This document shows, one piece after another, positions 19,595-28,029 of a stretch of 64,000 bases of DNA (position 1 is the stretch's first letter; every line of letters begins with the position of its first letter). Position numbers and translations under genes: made by a program. Location of the stretch: assembly GCF_900111075.1 (NCBI RefSeq), contig NZ_FOFZ01000005.1, positions 62,001 to 126,000 of the forward strand, written 5' to 3'. The notes under the pieces are model-generated. The model was not told where the DNA came from. It did no database searches and was given only the letters and a program-made list of their open reading frames with translations. Origin of the DNA: Flavobacterium frigoris (GTDB lineage Bacteria; Bacteroidota; Bacteroidia; Flavobacteriales; Flavobacteriaceae).

Positions 19595-20086
19595 ATGGAT
19601 CAAACTCATTTACATTTACTAATTACACATCTCCCCATTTTTGGCTCACTACTTGGCTCATTAGTATTGGGATATGCGATATGGAAAAAAAGTACCACCA
19701 CCACCCTTGCTGCATATTATCTGCTTATCATTTCGGCAATAGGAACTGTAATAGCTTATCTCACTGGTGAAGGCGCAGAAGAAACTGTAGAAAACATCTC
19801 AGGAGTTTCTGAAAACGTCATCGAACAGCATGCTGATTTTGCAACTTATGCCTTAGTAGGACTGATTATAGTAGGTGCTTTATCTTTGATAGGAGTCTTT
19901 TTCCAACTTACCAAAAGTACCTTTGCAAAACCTTTGGTTACAGCTACCCTATTTATGGCACTTATCAGTTTTATTTTGGTTGCCCGCACAGGATATTTAG
20001 GCGGTCAGATTAGACACACTGAAATTGCGGCTGGAGCAACACAAAACATTGGAGAACAAGGCGGTGACGACCACGATGATGATTAA
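19595..20086 (+). CDS. DUF2231 membrane protein, second copy
   Basis: 163 residues and four hydrophobic helices, paralogous to 15932-16411. Shared features are 'THLHLLITHLPIFGSLLGS', 'IGTVIAYLTGEGAEE', 'IEQHADFATYAL' and 'ARTGYLGGQIRH'. It ends in an acidic-histidine tail ('GGDDHDDD') that could bind metal. It starts 12 bases after the rubrerythrin gene, so the two are almost certainly co-transcribed. Function not established; a membrane electron carrier or metal-related role is speculation. Confidence 0.8.
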   Translation: MDQTHLHLLITHLPIFGSLLGSLVLGYAIWKKSTTTTLAAYYLLIISAIGTVIAYLTGEGAEETVENISGVSENVIEQHADFATYALVGLIIVGALSLIGVFFQLTKSTFAKPLVTATLFMALISFILVARTGYLGGQIRHTEIAAGATQNIGEQGGDDHDDD

Positions 20087-20107
20087 ATCTAATTAATGAA
20101 AACTAAC

Positions 20108-20156
20108 CCAAAACAAGCATAAAATGAATTTCATAAATGTTTGTTTTGGGTTTTTT
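20108..20156 (+). terminator. Terminator after the rubrerythrin/DUF2231 operon
   Basis: CCAAAACAAGCA pairs with TGTTTGTTTTGG (11 of 12 standard pairs, one wobble), followed by six T residues. Confidence 0.8.
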
Positions 20157-20170
20157 AATACTCATCTGTA

Positions 20171-20743
20171 ATGAAAAAAGGAATTATTTTAAAAGATATT
20201 ATTCCATTCTTACTTTGGTTTTCAACAATGCTCTTCATTGCTATATTAATTGATGTCTTACTTCATTTTTTGAATTTAGGATACGTAGGTACGTATTTAG
20301 GATATGTAGGAACTTTTACAATTTTAATTTCCTTTACTTATTCCTTAAAAAAAAGAAATATCATAAATTTTGGTGTTCCAAAAGTACTACTTGATTATCA
20401 TGAATATCTTGCTTTGGCAGGTTCAATTATGATTCTTGTTCATGCAGGGGTTCACATGAATGCGATTTTGCCTTGGCTTGCCATTGCTATACTCTTAATT
20501 AATGTTGCTAGTGGATTGATTGGAAAACATATTGTCCAACAAGCACATCAGACGATGAAGGATAGAAAAAAAGAACTTAAACAAGCTGGATTGTCATCGG
20601 ACGAAATGGAGAAAGAACTCTTTTGGGATACCATTACTATTGAAAAAATGAGACAATGGAGAACAATTCACTTACCTATTACTTACTTTTTAGCACTGTT
20701 ATCATTAATTCATATAATTGCCGTCCTAATTTTTAACGAATGA
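20171..20743 (+). CDS. Cytochrome b-like / ferric-reductase-like membrane protein
   Basis: 190 residues with about five hydrophobic helices. Histidines placed on helices suggest heme b ligation: 'DYHEYLALAG', 'ILVHAGVHMN', 'QWRTIHLPITYF' and 'LIHIIAV'. A charged loop lies at about 133-165. The gene overlaps the following octaheme cytochrome c by 4 bases, which strongly supports a joint complex that moves electrons between the quinone pool and periplasmic hemes. Direction of flow and partner are not evident. Confidence 0.7.
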   Translation: MKKGIILKDIIPFLLWFSTMLFIAILIDVLLHFLNLGYVGTYLGYVGTFTILISFTYSLKKRNIINFGVPKVLLDYHEYLALAGSIMILVHAGVHMNAILPWLAIAILLINVASGLIGKHIVQQAHQTMKDRKKELKQAGLSSDEMEKELFWDTITIEKMRQWRTIHLPITYFLALLSLIHIIAVLIFNE

Positions 20744-21492
20744 AAAACTACCTTTTTATAGCCATCACATTAGTTATTCTGGGACTTGTATATTCTTTTC
20801 CACATCTTATGATTTCACCTGGAAATCTATATCAAAAACATTCAGAGATAAATAATGATTGCTTTGCTTGTCATAAAGTGTTTTCAGGAACTCCAAATGA
20901 AAATTGTATTTCATGTCATAAGGTTGCTGAAATCGGCTTAAAATCAAGTGCAAAAAAAGATACAATTAGAACAAACGAAATTTTATTTCATAAAAATCTT
21001 CAAAATCAAGATTGCATTTCATGTCATTCAGAACATAAAGGCTTAAATTCTAAGTTAGGATTAAGTAAATTCAATCATCTATTTCTAAATAAAAACGACC
21101 AAAAAAATTGTGTAAATTGTCATTCTCAGCCCAAAAATGAACTTCATAATCAAATCGACAATTCGTGTGTAAGTTGTCATTTAACTTCAAAATGGAAACC
21201 ATCTACATTCAAACATGACAACTATTTTGTTTTAGATAGAAATCATCCTACAGATTGTAAAACATGCCATAATACTACGGCTAAAAACGATTTTAAATCC
21301 TATAGCTGTTTTAGATGCCATGAACATTCTATAAACTCCATTCGCAAGGAACATTTGAAAGAAGGAATAACAAATTTTACAAATTGTGTACTTTGTCATA
21401 AAAGTGGTGATGACGATGATATTCGAATGAGTGTTAAAGATGTTAAAAAGTATATGAACAAAGAACTATCAAAAAATAAAGATGATGATTAG
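20740..21492 (+). CDS. Octaheme c-type cytochrome
   Basis: 250 residues with an N-terminal membrane anchor or signal (about 3-20) and eight CxxCH motifs: CFACH, CISCH, CISCH, CVNCH, CVSCH, CKTCH, CFRCH and CVLCH. Extra histidines between motifs can be the second axial ligands. The pattern is like cytochrome c3/c7-type multiheme proteins rather than the large nitrite or hydroxylamine enzymes. It should be periplasmic and act with the b-type membrane protein encoded directly upstream (ATGA overlap). A highly acidic tail ('NKDDD') closes the protein. Confidence 0.85.
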   Translation: MKNYLFIAITLVILGLVYSFPHLMISPGNLYQKHSEINNDCFACHKVFSGTPNENCISCHKVAEIGLKSSAKKDTIRTNEILFHKNLQNQDCISCHSEHKGLNSKLGLSKFNHLFLNKNDQKNCVNCHSQPKNELHNQIDNSCVSCHLTSKWKPSTFKHDNYFVLDRNHPTDCKTCHNTTAKNDFKSYSCFRCHEHSINSIRKEHLKEGITNFTNCVLCHKSGDDDDIRMSVKDVKKYMNKELSKNKDDD

Positions 21493-21818
21493 ATCAGTTC
21501 TCAATCCAAACACACTTATTAAAAAAAACAAAATCTCGTACTATTTTATTGAAACTTGGAACAATCAAAAATAATACATTGCCTCGCCAGCTTGCTAACG
21601 CTACGGCGTGCTTTGAACTATAAAATGTAGGTTCACTAATAGTACCGTTTTTTGTTTCCATATCCAGTAAACTTTATAGAATAAGTAGCTAGAGACTTTC
21701 TATTATGCAAGTATAAATTATTAGAAATATAATTTATAAAAGCTTTTATCAATGGAATTAGAGCTCCTTTCCTCTTATAAAAAAAATAGACTTGAAGTCT
21801 TTTCAAGTCTATTTTTTT
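21493..21818. other. Intergenic stretch between convergent genes
   Basis: No gene recognised. Ends with the bidirectional terminator at 21781-21820. Confidence 0.5.
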
Positions 21819-21820
21819 TT
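21781..21820. terminator. Bidirectional terminator
   Basis: AAAAAATAGACTTGAA pairs with TTCAAGTCTATTTTTT around a short loop. Its T runs on both strands let it end the minus-strand SulP gene and any plus-strand transcript. Confidence 0.85.
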
Positions 21821-23351
21821 AATTAGCCGCTACTTTATAAGTAGGATCTTCCATGATATTAATGTCAATCACATCATTTGCGTCATGCAGCAACTGGCGA
21901 CAGTCAGCGCTTAAATGTCTCAGATGGATTTTTTTTCCCACTTTTGCATATCGTTCAGTTAATTTATTTACAGCATCAATTGCGCTCATATCGGTAATTT
22001 TGCTTTCTTTAAAATCAACAACTACTTCATCAGGATCATTAAAAACGTCAAATTTTTCAGCAAATATGGTAGTGGAACCAAAAAAAAGTGGGCCATATAT
22101 TTCATAGTGCTTTACCCCTTTATCATCAATATACTTTCTGGCCCGAATGCGCTTTGCACTTTCCCAAGCAAAAACTAAGGCAGAAATAATAACACCAATC
22201 AAAACCGCTAAGGCTAAATTGTGAAGCACAACCGTGATGGCAGCCACCAGCAGTAAAACGAAAATGTCATGTTTAGGCATTTTATTTATGATACGAAAGC
22301 TAACCCATTCAAAGGTACCTATCGCTACCATTATCATCACTCCAACCAAAGCTGCTATTGGCAATTGTTCAATTACGGGCGCTCCAAATAAAATGATAAC
22401 AAGAATCGCTAATGACGCGACTATCCCTGACAAACGAGCTCTAGAACCTGCAGAAAGGTTAACTAAAGTTTGGGCTATCATGGGACAACCTCCCATTCCA
22501 AAGAAAAAACCATTTAAAATATTAGCGCATCCTTGAGCAATACATTCCCTGTTACCGCTGCCTTTTGTTCCCGTCATTTCATCCACTAAGTTTAAAGTCA
22601 GCAATCCCTCAGTTAATCCTACTGAAGCCATAATTAGAGCATACGGGAAAATTATTTTTAAAGTTTCTAAACTTAAAGTAATATTAGGAATGTGAAATGG
22701 TGGAAAACCACCGCTTATGGAAGCAATATCAGCAACTGTTTTTGTTTCAATTCCAAAACCTAAAACCAATCCAAAAACCACAATAATAGCTACTAATGAA
22801 GCCGGTACCGCTTTAGTTACTTTAGGAAGGAATATTACAATTGCAATAGTTAAAGCCACTAAACCGGTCATAATAAACATAGGACTACCTGATAACCAAA
22901 CACTTTCTCCATTTACAATTGTTTTGAATTGCTCCAGTTGAGACATAAAAATAATTATGGCTAACCCGTTTACAAAACCAAACATTACGGGCTGTGGCAC
23001 CAATCGTATAAACTTGCCTAACTTAAAAAGGCCAATCAAAATTTGTATTACCCCTGCCAAAGCTACGGCTGCAAATACATATTCTAAACCATTTGACTTC
23101 ATTAAGGCAATTAAAACAATTACTGTTGCCCCTGCTCCACCAGACACCATTCCGGGTCTACCTCCGAATACAGCGGTAACTAAGCCCATTATAAATGCAG
23201 CGTACAATCCTACTAAGGGTGGAAAACCAGCTAATATAGCAAATGATAATGACTCTGGAATCATGGTCATAGCAACGGTTAAACCGGCTAAAATTTCTGT
23301 TCTGTAATTTACTTTTTGTTTGAAGTCGAATAAGTTGAAATACTGTTTCAT
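21819..23351 (-). CDS. SulP (SLC26) family anion transporter with STAS domain
   Basis: 510 residues. Membrane part about 25-400 with SulP features ('GLTVAMTMIPESLSFAILAGF', split here by family-conserved prolines; 'GGRPGMVSGGAGAT'; 'GLTEGLLTLNLVDEMTGTKGSGNRE'-region read in parts around residue 265), then a short cytoplasmic STAS domain about 420-505 with 'KITDMSAIDAVNKL'. Likely a sulfate or bicarbonate transporter of the inner membrane. It is only distantly similar to the SulP gene at 746-2407. It has its own well-matched promoter and terminator. Confidence 0.9.
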   Translation of the reverse strand: MKQYFNLFDFKQKVNYRTEILAGLTVAMTMIPESLSFAILAGFPPLVGLYAAFIMGLVTAVFGGRPGMVSGGAGATVIVLIALMKSNGLEYVFAAVALAGVIQILIGLFKLGKFIRLVPQPVMFGFVNGLAIIIFMSQLEQFKTIVNGESVWLSGSPMFIMTGLVALTIAIVIFLPKVTKAVPASLVAIIVVFGLVLGFGIETKTVADIASISGGFPPFHIPNITLSLETLKIIFPYALIMASVGLTEGLLTLNLVDEMTGTKGSGNRECIAQGCANILNGFFFGMGGCPMIAQTLVNLSAGSRARLSGIVASLAILVIILFGAPVIEQLPIAALVGVMIMVAIGTFEWVSFRIINKMPKHDIFVLLLVAAITVVLHNLALAVLIGVIISALVFAWESAKRIRARKYIDDKGVKHYEIYGPLFFGSTTIFAEKFDVFNDPDEVVVDFKESKITDMSAIDAVNKLTERYAKVGKKIHLRHLSADCRQLLHDANDVIDINIMEDPTYKVAAN

Positions 23352-23470
23352 TCTATTTTATAAAATATGTGTGAGTTTATGATTTGAAAACAGATGGTGA
23401 TTCAAAATGAAACCCTAAAATAGGGCTTAATCATGTTTAACATCTAAGAAAAAAATATTCTTTTGGTCTG

Positions 23471-23500
23471 CAAATGTACTCGTTTTTAATGGACGCTCAA
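23471..23500 (-). promoter_or_regulatory. Promoter for the second SulP gene
   Basis: On the minus strand TTG, exactly 19 bases, then TACATTTG: a full match to the Bacteroidota housekeeping promoter consensus. The leader to the ATG is about 115 bases. Confidence 0.75.
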
Positions 23501-23635
23501 AAAGTAAAGTAGTCCTCTAAAAATAGTAGAAATAACAAATCAGTAATATTAAGGATTTAAAAATCGTAAATTATTTAAAAACAGTAGATTATATTATTTA
23601 TGGTTAATTTGTTTTATCCTTTCAAATTACTGTAC

Positions 23636-23663
23636 AAAAAAATCGCTACTCAGTAAGCGATTT
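23636..23663 (-). terminator. Hairpin terminator on the minus strand
   Basis: AAATCGCT and AGCGATTT pair around an 8-base loop. Read on the minus strand the stem is followed by seven T residues. It lies 37 bases beyond the pseudogene's stop. Confidence 0.6.
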
Positions 23664-23699
23664 GCATATATTAAGAATGGAGTCGTACCGAACTGTCCT

Positions 23700-23942
23700 T
23701 TATACTTTTAACATCGGTCGTTTTATTCTGACAATTAACTCGTTTGGACTAAATGACTTGGTTGTAAAATTATCCAGAACTACTTCAAAAGCATCTAAAA
23801 ACTATCTTTTCTAAACTAAGACCGGATAATACTATTATCGGGATTGCTAGATTTAATTCGGTTCGTACTTTTTTCACAATATAAATTCTATAAATATTTG
23901 GTGTCATAAATGTCTGTAAAAATGGCATTTGGATCCTATACT
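23700..23942 (-). pseudogene. Frameshifted response-regulator receiver domain
   Basis: On the minus strand one frame gives 'IQMPFL' followed about 27 residues later by 'NLAIPIIVLSGLSLEKIVF', then a stop. One frame over, text continues 'DAFEVVLDNFTTKSFSPNEL' and 'IVRIKRPMLKV' to a TAA at 23700. Joined, this follows a receiver domain: DxxMP segment, 'PIIVLS' beta4 with the conserved Thr/Ser, 'TK-F' Lys region (K-P changed to K-S) and the last helix. At least one frameshift, a missing N-terminus and upstream stops mark it as a pseudogene. It lies behind the signalling operon on the same strand. Confidence 0.55.
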
Positions 23943-24061
23943 CCTATTGTTATTAATCACTTCTTGGCCATTCGTACATTCACTTTTCGAAACTAAATTG
24001 TAAAGGTTAATACATCTAATTATCAGAATAATATTTTTCTATACAAGTCTTTATAAAAATA

Positions 24062-26419
24062 TTATTTTTTTGAAAAACCGTCCAATGATTCTAATTCAAT
24101 GAAAACCGACTGGCAAATTTCATTAAGGTGCATCACTTCTTCTTTCCTTTTTTGTCCAAAAGGATTTATATTAATTTCTTCTTCAATAATTTCAATACAA
24201 TTTGATGCTGATAGAATTCCTAATAAACTAATAGACGACTTAATTTTATGTACTTCATATTTCAGAGTTTCTAGATCATCTGCTTCACTTGATTTTAATA
24301 TTGTTTTTAATGCTGTTAGAGAATTTCGCATAAATAAGTGTACCATTTTTTTAACAAAATCGGCATCTCCGTCAGCAAAATCATTTAAATAAGTAAAATC
24401 AATTAAACTTTCAGTTTCGACCATCAACTGATCAGCTGAGTCAGAAGAAATAATGGTAGGTGTCTTTATTAAATTGTTATATAGTTTTTCAAGTAATACG
24501 TTAAACTGATATGGTTTTGATAAATAATCATCCATACCATTATCTATACAACGCTTTTCTTCTTCTAATGTGGCATGTGCTGTTAATGCAATTATTGGGA
24601 CATTCGATTTAGAACCCATGTGATTTCGAATGTATCTTGTCAGTTCATTCCCATCCATTTCAGGCATTTGAATGTCCATTAAAATAATATCGTAATTATT
24701 TGCTTCTATTTTATCAATAGCTATTTTTCCGTTGTCGGCAATATCAATTTCCTTATCCCATTTCTTAAAGACTTTAACGGCTAATAGTTGGTTTAATGCA
24801 TTATCCTCAACCAATAATATTTTTACGCCTTTAAGGAAATCAGGAGTTAACTGCTCCTTTTTTACTGTAGAAATAGCAGTTGCTCCACTTAAGTCCTTTC
24901 TATATTGAATAAGAAATGAAAATTCACTTCCTGTTCCAACTTCACTTTTAACGGTTATTGAACTACCGTGCAGTTCGATTAATTTTCGCGTTATCGTCAA
25001 ACCCAAACCTGTTCCTCCAAATTTTCTGGTCGTTTCATTGGATGCTTGGTTGAAACTTTCAAATATCGAATCTATTTTATCTTGTGGAATTCCGATACCA
25101 GTATCTTTAACTGTAAACCTTATAAAAGCCTCAGTTGCAGATTCTCTTTCTTGTGAAATAATTAACTCAACAGATCCTTTTTCAGTAAATTTCAAGGCAT
25201 TACCTATTAAATTAATTAATATTTGCGATAACCTTGTGGGATCTCCAATCAAGAAATCATTGATATTAGGATCAATTGTATAAAGTAGTTTTAAGTTCTT
25301 TTCTTCGGCAATTGTAGAAAGTAACTCGATAACAGCGTTACTGTTTTTTGACAGAGAGAAATTTACTTCTTCAATGATCATTTTATCTGCTTCAATTTTT
25401 GAAAAATCAAGAATATCATTAATAATAACCATTAGATTTTTTCCAGCTCTTTTAATGGCTTTTACACTTTGCTCCTGATCGCTGTTTAAGCTTGTTCCTT
25501 CTAGAATTCTTGCAAACCCAATAATTCCATTCATTGGGGTACGGATTTCATGACTCATATTAGTAAGAAACTGTTCCTTTATACGTGCCGATTGTTCTGC
25601 CAGCTCTTTTGCTTTTATAAGTTCCCTTTCAATATGTTTTTGATCACTGACGTCTTGAATAGTTCCCAATATCTTGAAAGGCACATTATACTCATCATTC
25701 AAGCATTTTATATACTCATTAATGTATTTAATAGTCCCATTTTTAGCCGGTAAACTATGACTAAACTTAACTTCTGAATTGCTCTTTTCGACCAAATTCA
25801 AGTTGTTTTCAAACAGTCTGACATCATCTGCATTAATTAATCGAGATTTTAAAAGGGCCAGTGAGGGAGTACTATCTTTCTCAATTTCAAAAATAGTATA
25901 AACTTGTTCTGAGAAAAAAACGGCCTCATCAATTAGGTTTAATTCCCAAAATCCAATTTTCGCAAGTTTTTGAGCTTCTGAAAGTCTGTTAGCATTAATT
26001 TTTAAAGCTAATTCTGTTTTCTTTCTTTGTTCAAGGCTTTCATGAAGTTTAAGTGCATTTCTTATACTTTGTGAAACTCCGTCAGGAGTCAGTAATGATT
26101 TTGGAATATAGTCAGATGCTCCACCTAAAATAGCTTGACTGGCAATTTTTTCATCTCCTTGGGAAGTGACAAAAATTACTGGTGTATCTATCCCCAAATC
26201 CTTTAGAATTTTTAGAAAAGAAATCCCATCACTATCGGGCATTAAATAATCTAAAAAGATAAGATCATAATTAAATGCCTTTATTTTTTCAATTCCATCC
26301 TTGGCCGAAAAGGCACTTTCCACATCTGCTACTATTCCAGAATGTGAAATAGACCTGATTATAGTAATTAAATCGACCTTGTCATCATCGATCACTAATA
26401 TTTTTAAAGCTACAGCCAT
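24062..26419 (-). CDS. Hybrid histidine kinase: REC-PAS-HisKA-HATPase-REC-HPt
   Basis: 785 residues without a membrane span. In order: receiver about 5-120 ('DLIFLDYLMPDSDG'), PAS about 150-270, HisKA with 'FLTNMSHEIRTPMNGIIG' (about 285-303), ATPase domain ('NLIGNALKFTEKG', 'DTGIGIPQDK', 'GTGLGLTITRKL'), second receiver about 530-650 ('LLVEDNALNQ', 'IILMDIQMPEMDG', 'LSKPYQF') and a C-terminal HPt domain with 'YEVHKIKSSISLLG'. A complete cytoplasmic phosphorelay in one chain. It is the last gene of the minus-strand signalling operon, 6 bases after a receiver gene. The N-terminal receiver could accept phosphate from the upstream kinases. Confidence 0.93.
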   Translation of the reverse strand: MAVALKILVIDDDKVDLITIIRSISHSGIVADVESAFSAKDGIEKIKAFNYDLIFLDYLMPDSDGISFLKILKDLGIDTPVIFVTSQGDEKIASQAILGGASDYIPKSLLTPDGVSQSIRNALKLHESLEQRKKTELALKINANRLSEAQKLAKIGFWELNLIDEAVFFSEQVYTIFEIEKDSTPSLALLKSRLINADDVRLFENNLNLVEKSNSEVKFSHSLPAKNGTIKYINEYIKCLNDEYNVPFKILGTIQDVSDQKHIERELIKAKELAEQSARIKEQFLTNMSHEIRTPMNGIIGFARILEGTSLNSDQEQSVKAIKRAGKNLMVIINDILDFSKIEADKMIIEEVNFSLSKNSNAVIELLSTIAEEKNLKLLYTIDPNINDFLIGDPTRLSQILINLIGNALKFTEKGSVELIISQERESATEAFIRFTVKDTGIGIPQDKIDSIFESFNQASNETTRKFGGTGLGLTITRKLIELHGSSITVKSEVGTGSEFSFLIQYRKDLSGATAISTVKKEQLTPDFLKGVKILLVEDNALNQLLAVKVFKKWDKEIDIADNGKIAIDKIEANNYDIILMDIQMPEMDGNELTRYIRNHMGSKSNVPIIALTAHATLEEEKRCIDNGMDDYLSKPYQFNVLLEKLYNNLIKTPTIISSDSADQLMVETESLIDFTYLNDFADGDADFVKKMVHLFMRNSLTALKTILKSSEADDLETLKYEVHKIKSSISLLGILSASNCIEIIEEEININPFGQKRKEEVMHLNEICQSVFIELESLDGFSKK

Positions 26420-26425
26420 TTTATT

Positions 26426-26851
26426 TTATTTTTTTTCACTTGAATATTCAATAATATTCCAATAATTATATAGGATTGAAAAAAAATCAAAACTTTTGTC
26501 ACTCTGAATTGGTTTATGAAGGTATCCGGCAATATTTAAATTTAAAGCATCACTTTTATTTTTTTCATTATCTGTTCCGGTGATCACAAATATTAATATT
26601 GATTTTAAATCTTCGTGTTTTCTTATTTTAAGTAATAAATCTATACCCTTAATTCCCTCCTGATTAATATCAATCAAAAGAATTTTAGGTATGGGAGAAA
26701 TTTTCTGATTCCCCTGAAGCTTATCCCAGGCTTCCAAATCATTTTCAGCAAAATATAATGTATCCTTTAGCCCGAGTATTGAAAATGCCTTTTTCGCGTT
26801 TTCAACATCAACTTTACAATTATCTACTACTAAAATGTTTGAATTTATCAT
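26426..26851 (-). CDS. Single-domain response regulator (Rcp1-like)
   Basis: 141 residues, one receiver domain with no output domain. The phospho-acceptor is in 'ILLIDINQEGI', Thr in 'FVITGTDN' and Lys in 'GYLHKPIQ'. The acidic pair at the start reads 'VVDNCK', so one of the two Mg-binding acids is Asn, which may weaken phosphorylation. It resembles the cyanobacterial phytochrome partner Rcp1 in length and extended loops. It lies 28 bases after a second receiver gene and is probably a phosphate shuttle between the kinases. Confidence 0.88.
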   Translation of the reverse strand: MINSNILVVDNCKVDVENAKKAFSILGLKDTLYFAENDLEAWDKLQGNQKISPIPKILLIDINQEGIKGIDLLLKIRKHEDLKSILIFVITGTDNEKNKSDALNLNIAGYLHKPIQSDKSFDFFSILYNYWNIIEYSSEKK

Positions 26852-26879
26852 AATTTGTAATTATTACTACTATTATAGT

Positions 26880-27290
26880 TTACATTTCGCACAAGGACCA
26901 AAAATCCTTTAGTGTGGCAACAGAAGCGATAAATTTCTCAAAAGATAATGGTTTTAAAATGTAGCCAGCGACATTTAGATTATAGGCATTGATTTTATCA
27001 CTATCCTCGTTTGAAGTAGTCATCACAAATACAGAGATGTTTTTAAGATTTTCATCTTCTCTCATTTCTTTAAGAAATTCTATTCCATTCATCTTAGGCA
27101 TATTAATATCTAATATGATAATTCTTGGTAATGGAACAATTCCTCCACGTAGCATTTCTAATGCCTCCACACCGTTTCCGGCTACAAAAAGATCATTCTT
27201 TATATTGTTTTTTGAGAATGCTCTTTTTACATTCATTACATCCACCTCATCATCTTCAACCAATAAAATATTCACTAATTTTTGTATCAT
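26880..27290 (-). CDS. Single-domain response regulator (Rcp1-like)
   Basis: 136 residues, receiver domain only. All key residues are present: 'LLVEDDEVDV' acidic pair, 'IIILDINMPKMNG' phospho-Asp, 'VFVMTTSNE' Thr and 'GYILKPLSFEKF' Lys. It starts 4 bases after the small kinase gene, which is its likely phosphodonor. It is a paralogue of the next receiver (26426-26851), which has lost one acid. Confidence 0.92.
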   Translation of the reverse strand: MIQKLVNILLVEDDEVDVMNVKRAFSKNNIKNDLFVAGNGVEALEMLRGGIVPLPRIIILDINMPKMNGIEFLKEMREDENLKNISVFVMTTSNEDSDKINAYNLNVAGYILKPLSFEKFIASVATLKDFWSLCEM

Positions 27291-27294
27291 AATA

Positions 27295-28023
27295 TTAATT
27301 ATTTACTGTTATTGTTTTTGGCCAATTAAATTTAAAAATGGAACCACAATTTAATCCAGGAGCATATTGTATTTTTCCTCCTACCATTTTTATTATTTTA
27401 TCACATATTGCTAAGCCTGCACCAGTCGAATCAACGACATCCTTAGAATTAGCGGTGTAGAAGATGGAAAATATTTTGTCTTTTACCTCTTCCGGAATAC
27501 CGGGACCATCATCGGAGATTACAAATTCATAATCGGTTTCATTTTCAATTACTTCAACAAATACATTCTTCTGTACTTTATCATGAAATTGAATCGCATT
27601 ATGAAGTAAACTATATATTACTTTTTCTAATTTTTTTCCCAAAGTAATGCATTTTTTATCTAATAAATTGTAAGTCAGATGAAATTCTACGTTTATTGTA
27701 TCACCTAGCATTTCAATACAGTCATTTACTAATTTAGGGATGCTCACTTCAAATAGTTCCATTTTCGTTCTATTAACCCGTGAGAGTTCTAATAAAGCAT
27801 TCATCATGTTTTCCAGACGTCCTACTCTATTTTTTAATAAATTAAAATTATCTAAAATATCCTTATTAACATCAGGTCCTAAATCATCTTCAATCCAAGT
27901 AGCGATATTTACAATAGCTCGCATTGGTGTCTTTATATCGTGGGAAACAATATAAACAAATTCTTCAAATTCTTTCTTAAGCGCTGTTAACTCCTCTTGA
28001 CATCTTTTTTCTGGCTCTATCAT
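27295..28023 (-). CDS. Small histidine kinase (HisKA-HATPase only)
   Basis: 242 residues. A short coiled start leads into HisKA with 'FVYIVSHDIKTPMRAI' and an ATPase domain with 'LLHNAIQFHDK', 'SDDGPGIPEEV' and 'STGAGLAICDKI'. No sensor domain and no membrane helix, so it must receive its signal through another protein, plausibly the PAS-rich protein encoded upstream, 6 bases away. Likely donor to the adjacent single-domain receivers. Confidence 0.9.
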   Translation of the reverse strand: MIEPEKRCQEELTALKKEFEEFVYIVSHDIKTPMRAIVNIATWIEDDLGPDVNKDILDNFNLLKNRVGRLENMMNALLELSRVNRTKMELFEVSIPKLVNDCIEMLGDTINVEFHLTYNLLDKKCITLGKKLEKVIYSLLHNAIQFHDKVQKNVFVEVIENETDYEFVISDDGPGIPEEVKDKIFSIFYTANSKDVVDSTGAGLAICDKIIKMVGGKIQYAPGLNCGSIFKFNWPKTITVNN

Positions 28024-28029
28024 TGTCTA

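Larger units (their letters stand above)
23352..24061. other. Intergenic stretch with promoter and decayed regulator
   Basis: Contains the SulP promoter (23471-23500, minus strand), a CCCTA/TAGGG hairpin in its leader at 23413-23425, a terminator-like hairpin at 23636-23663 and a response-regulator pseudogene at 23700-23942. Confidence 0.6.

Noticed and set aside
21580..21625. GC-richer patch that looked like part of a structural RNA
   Set aside because: No cloverleaf, no CCA end and no long pairing could be drawn.
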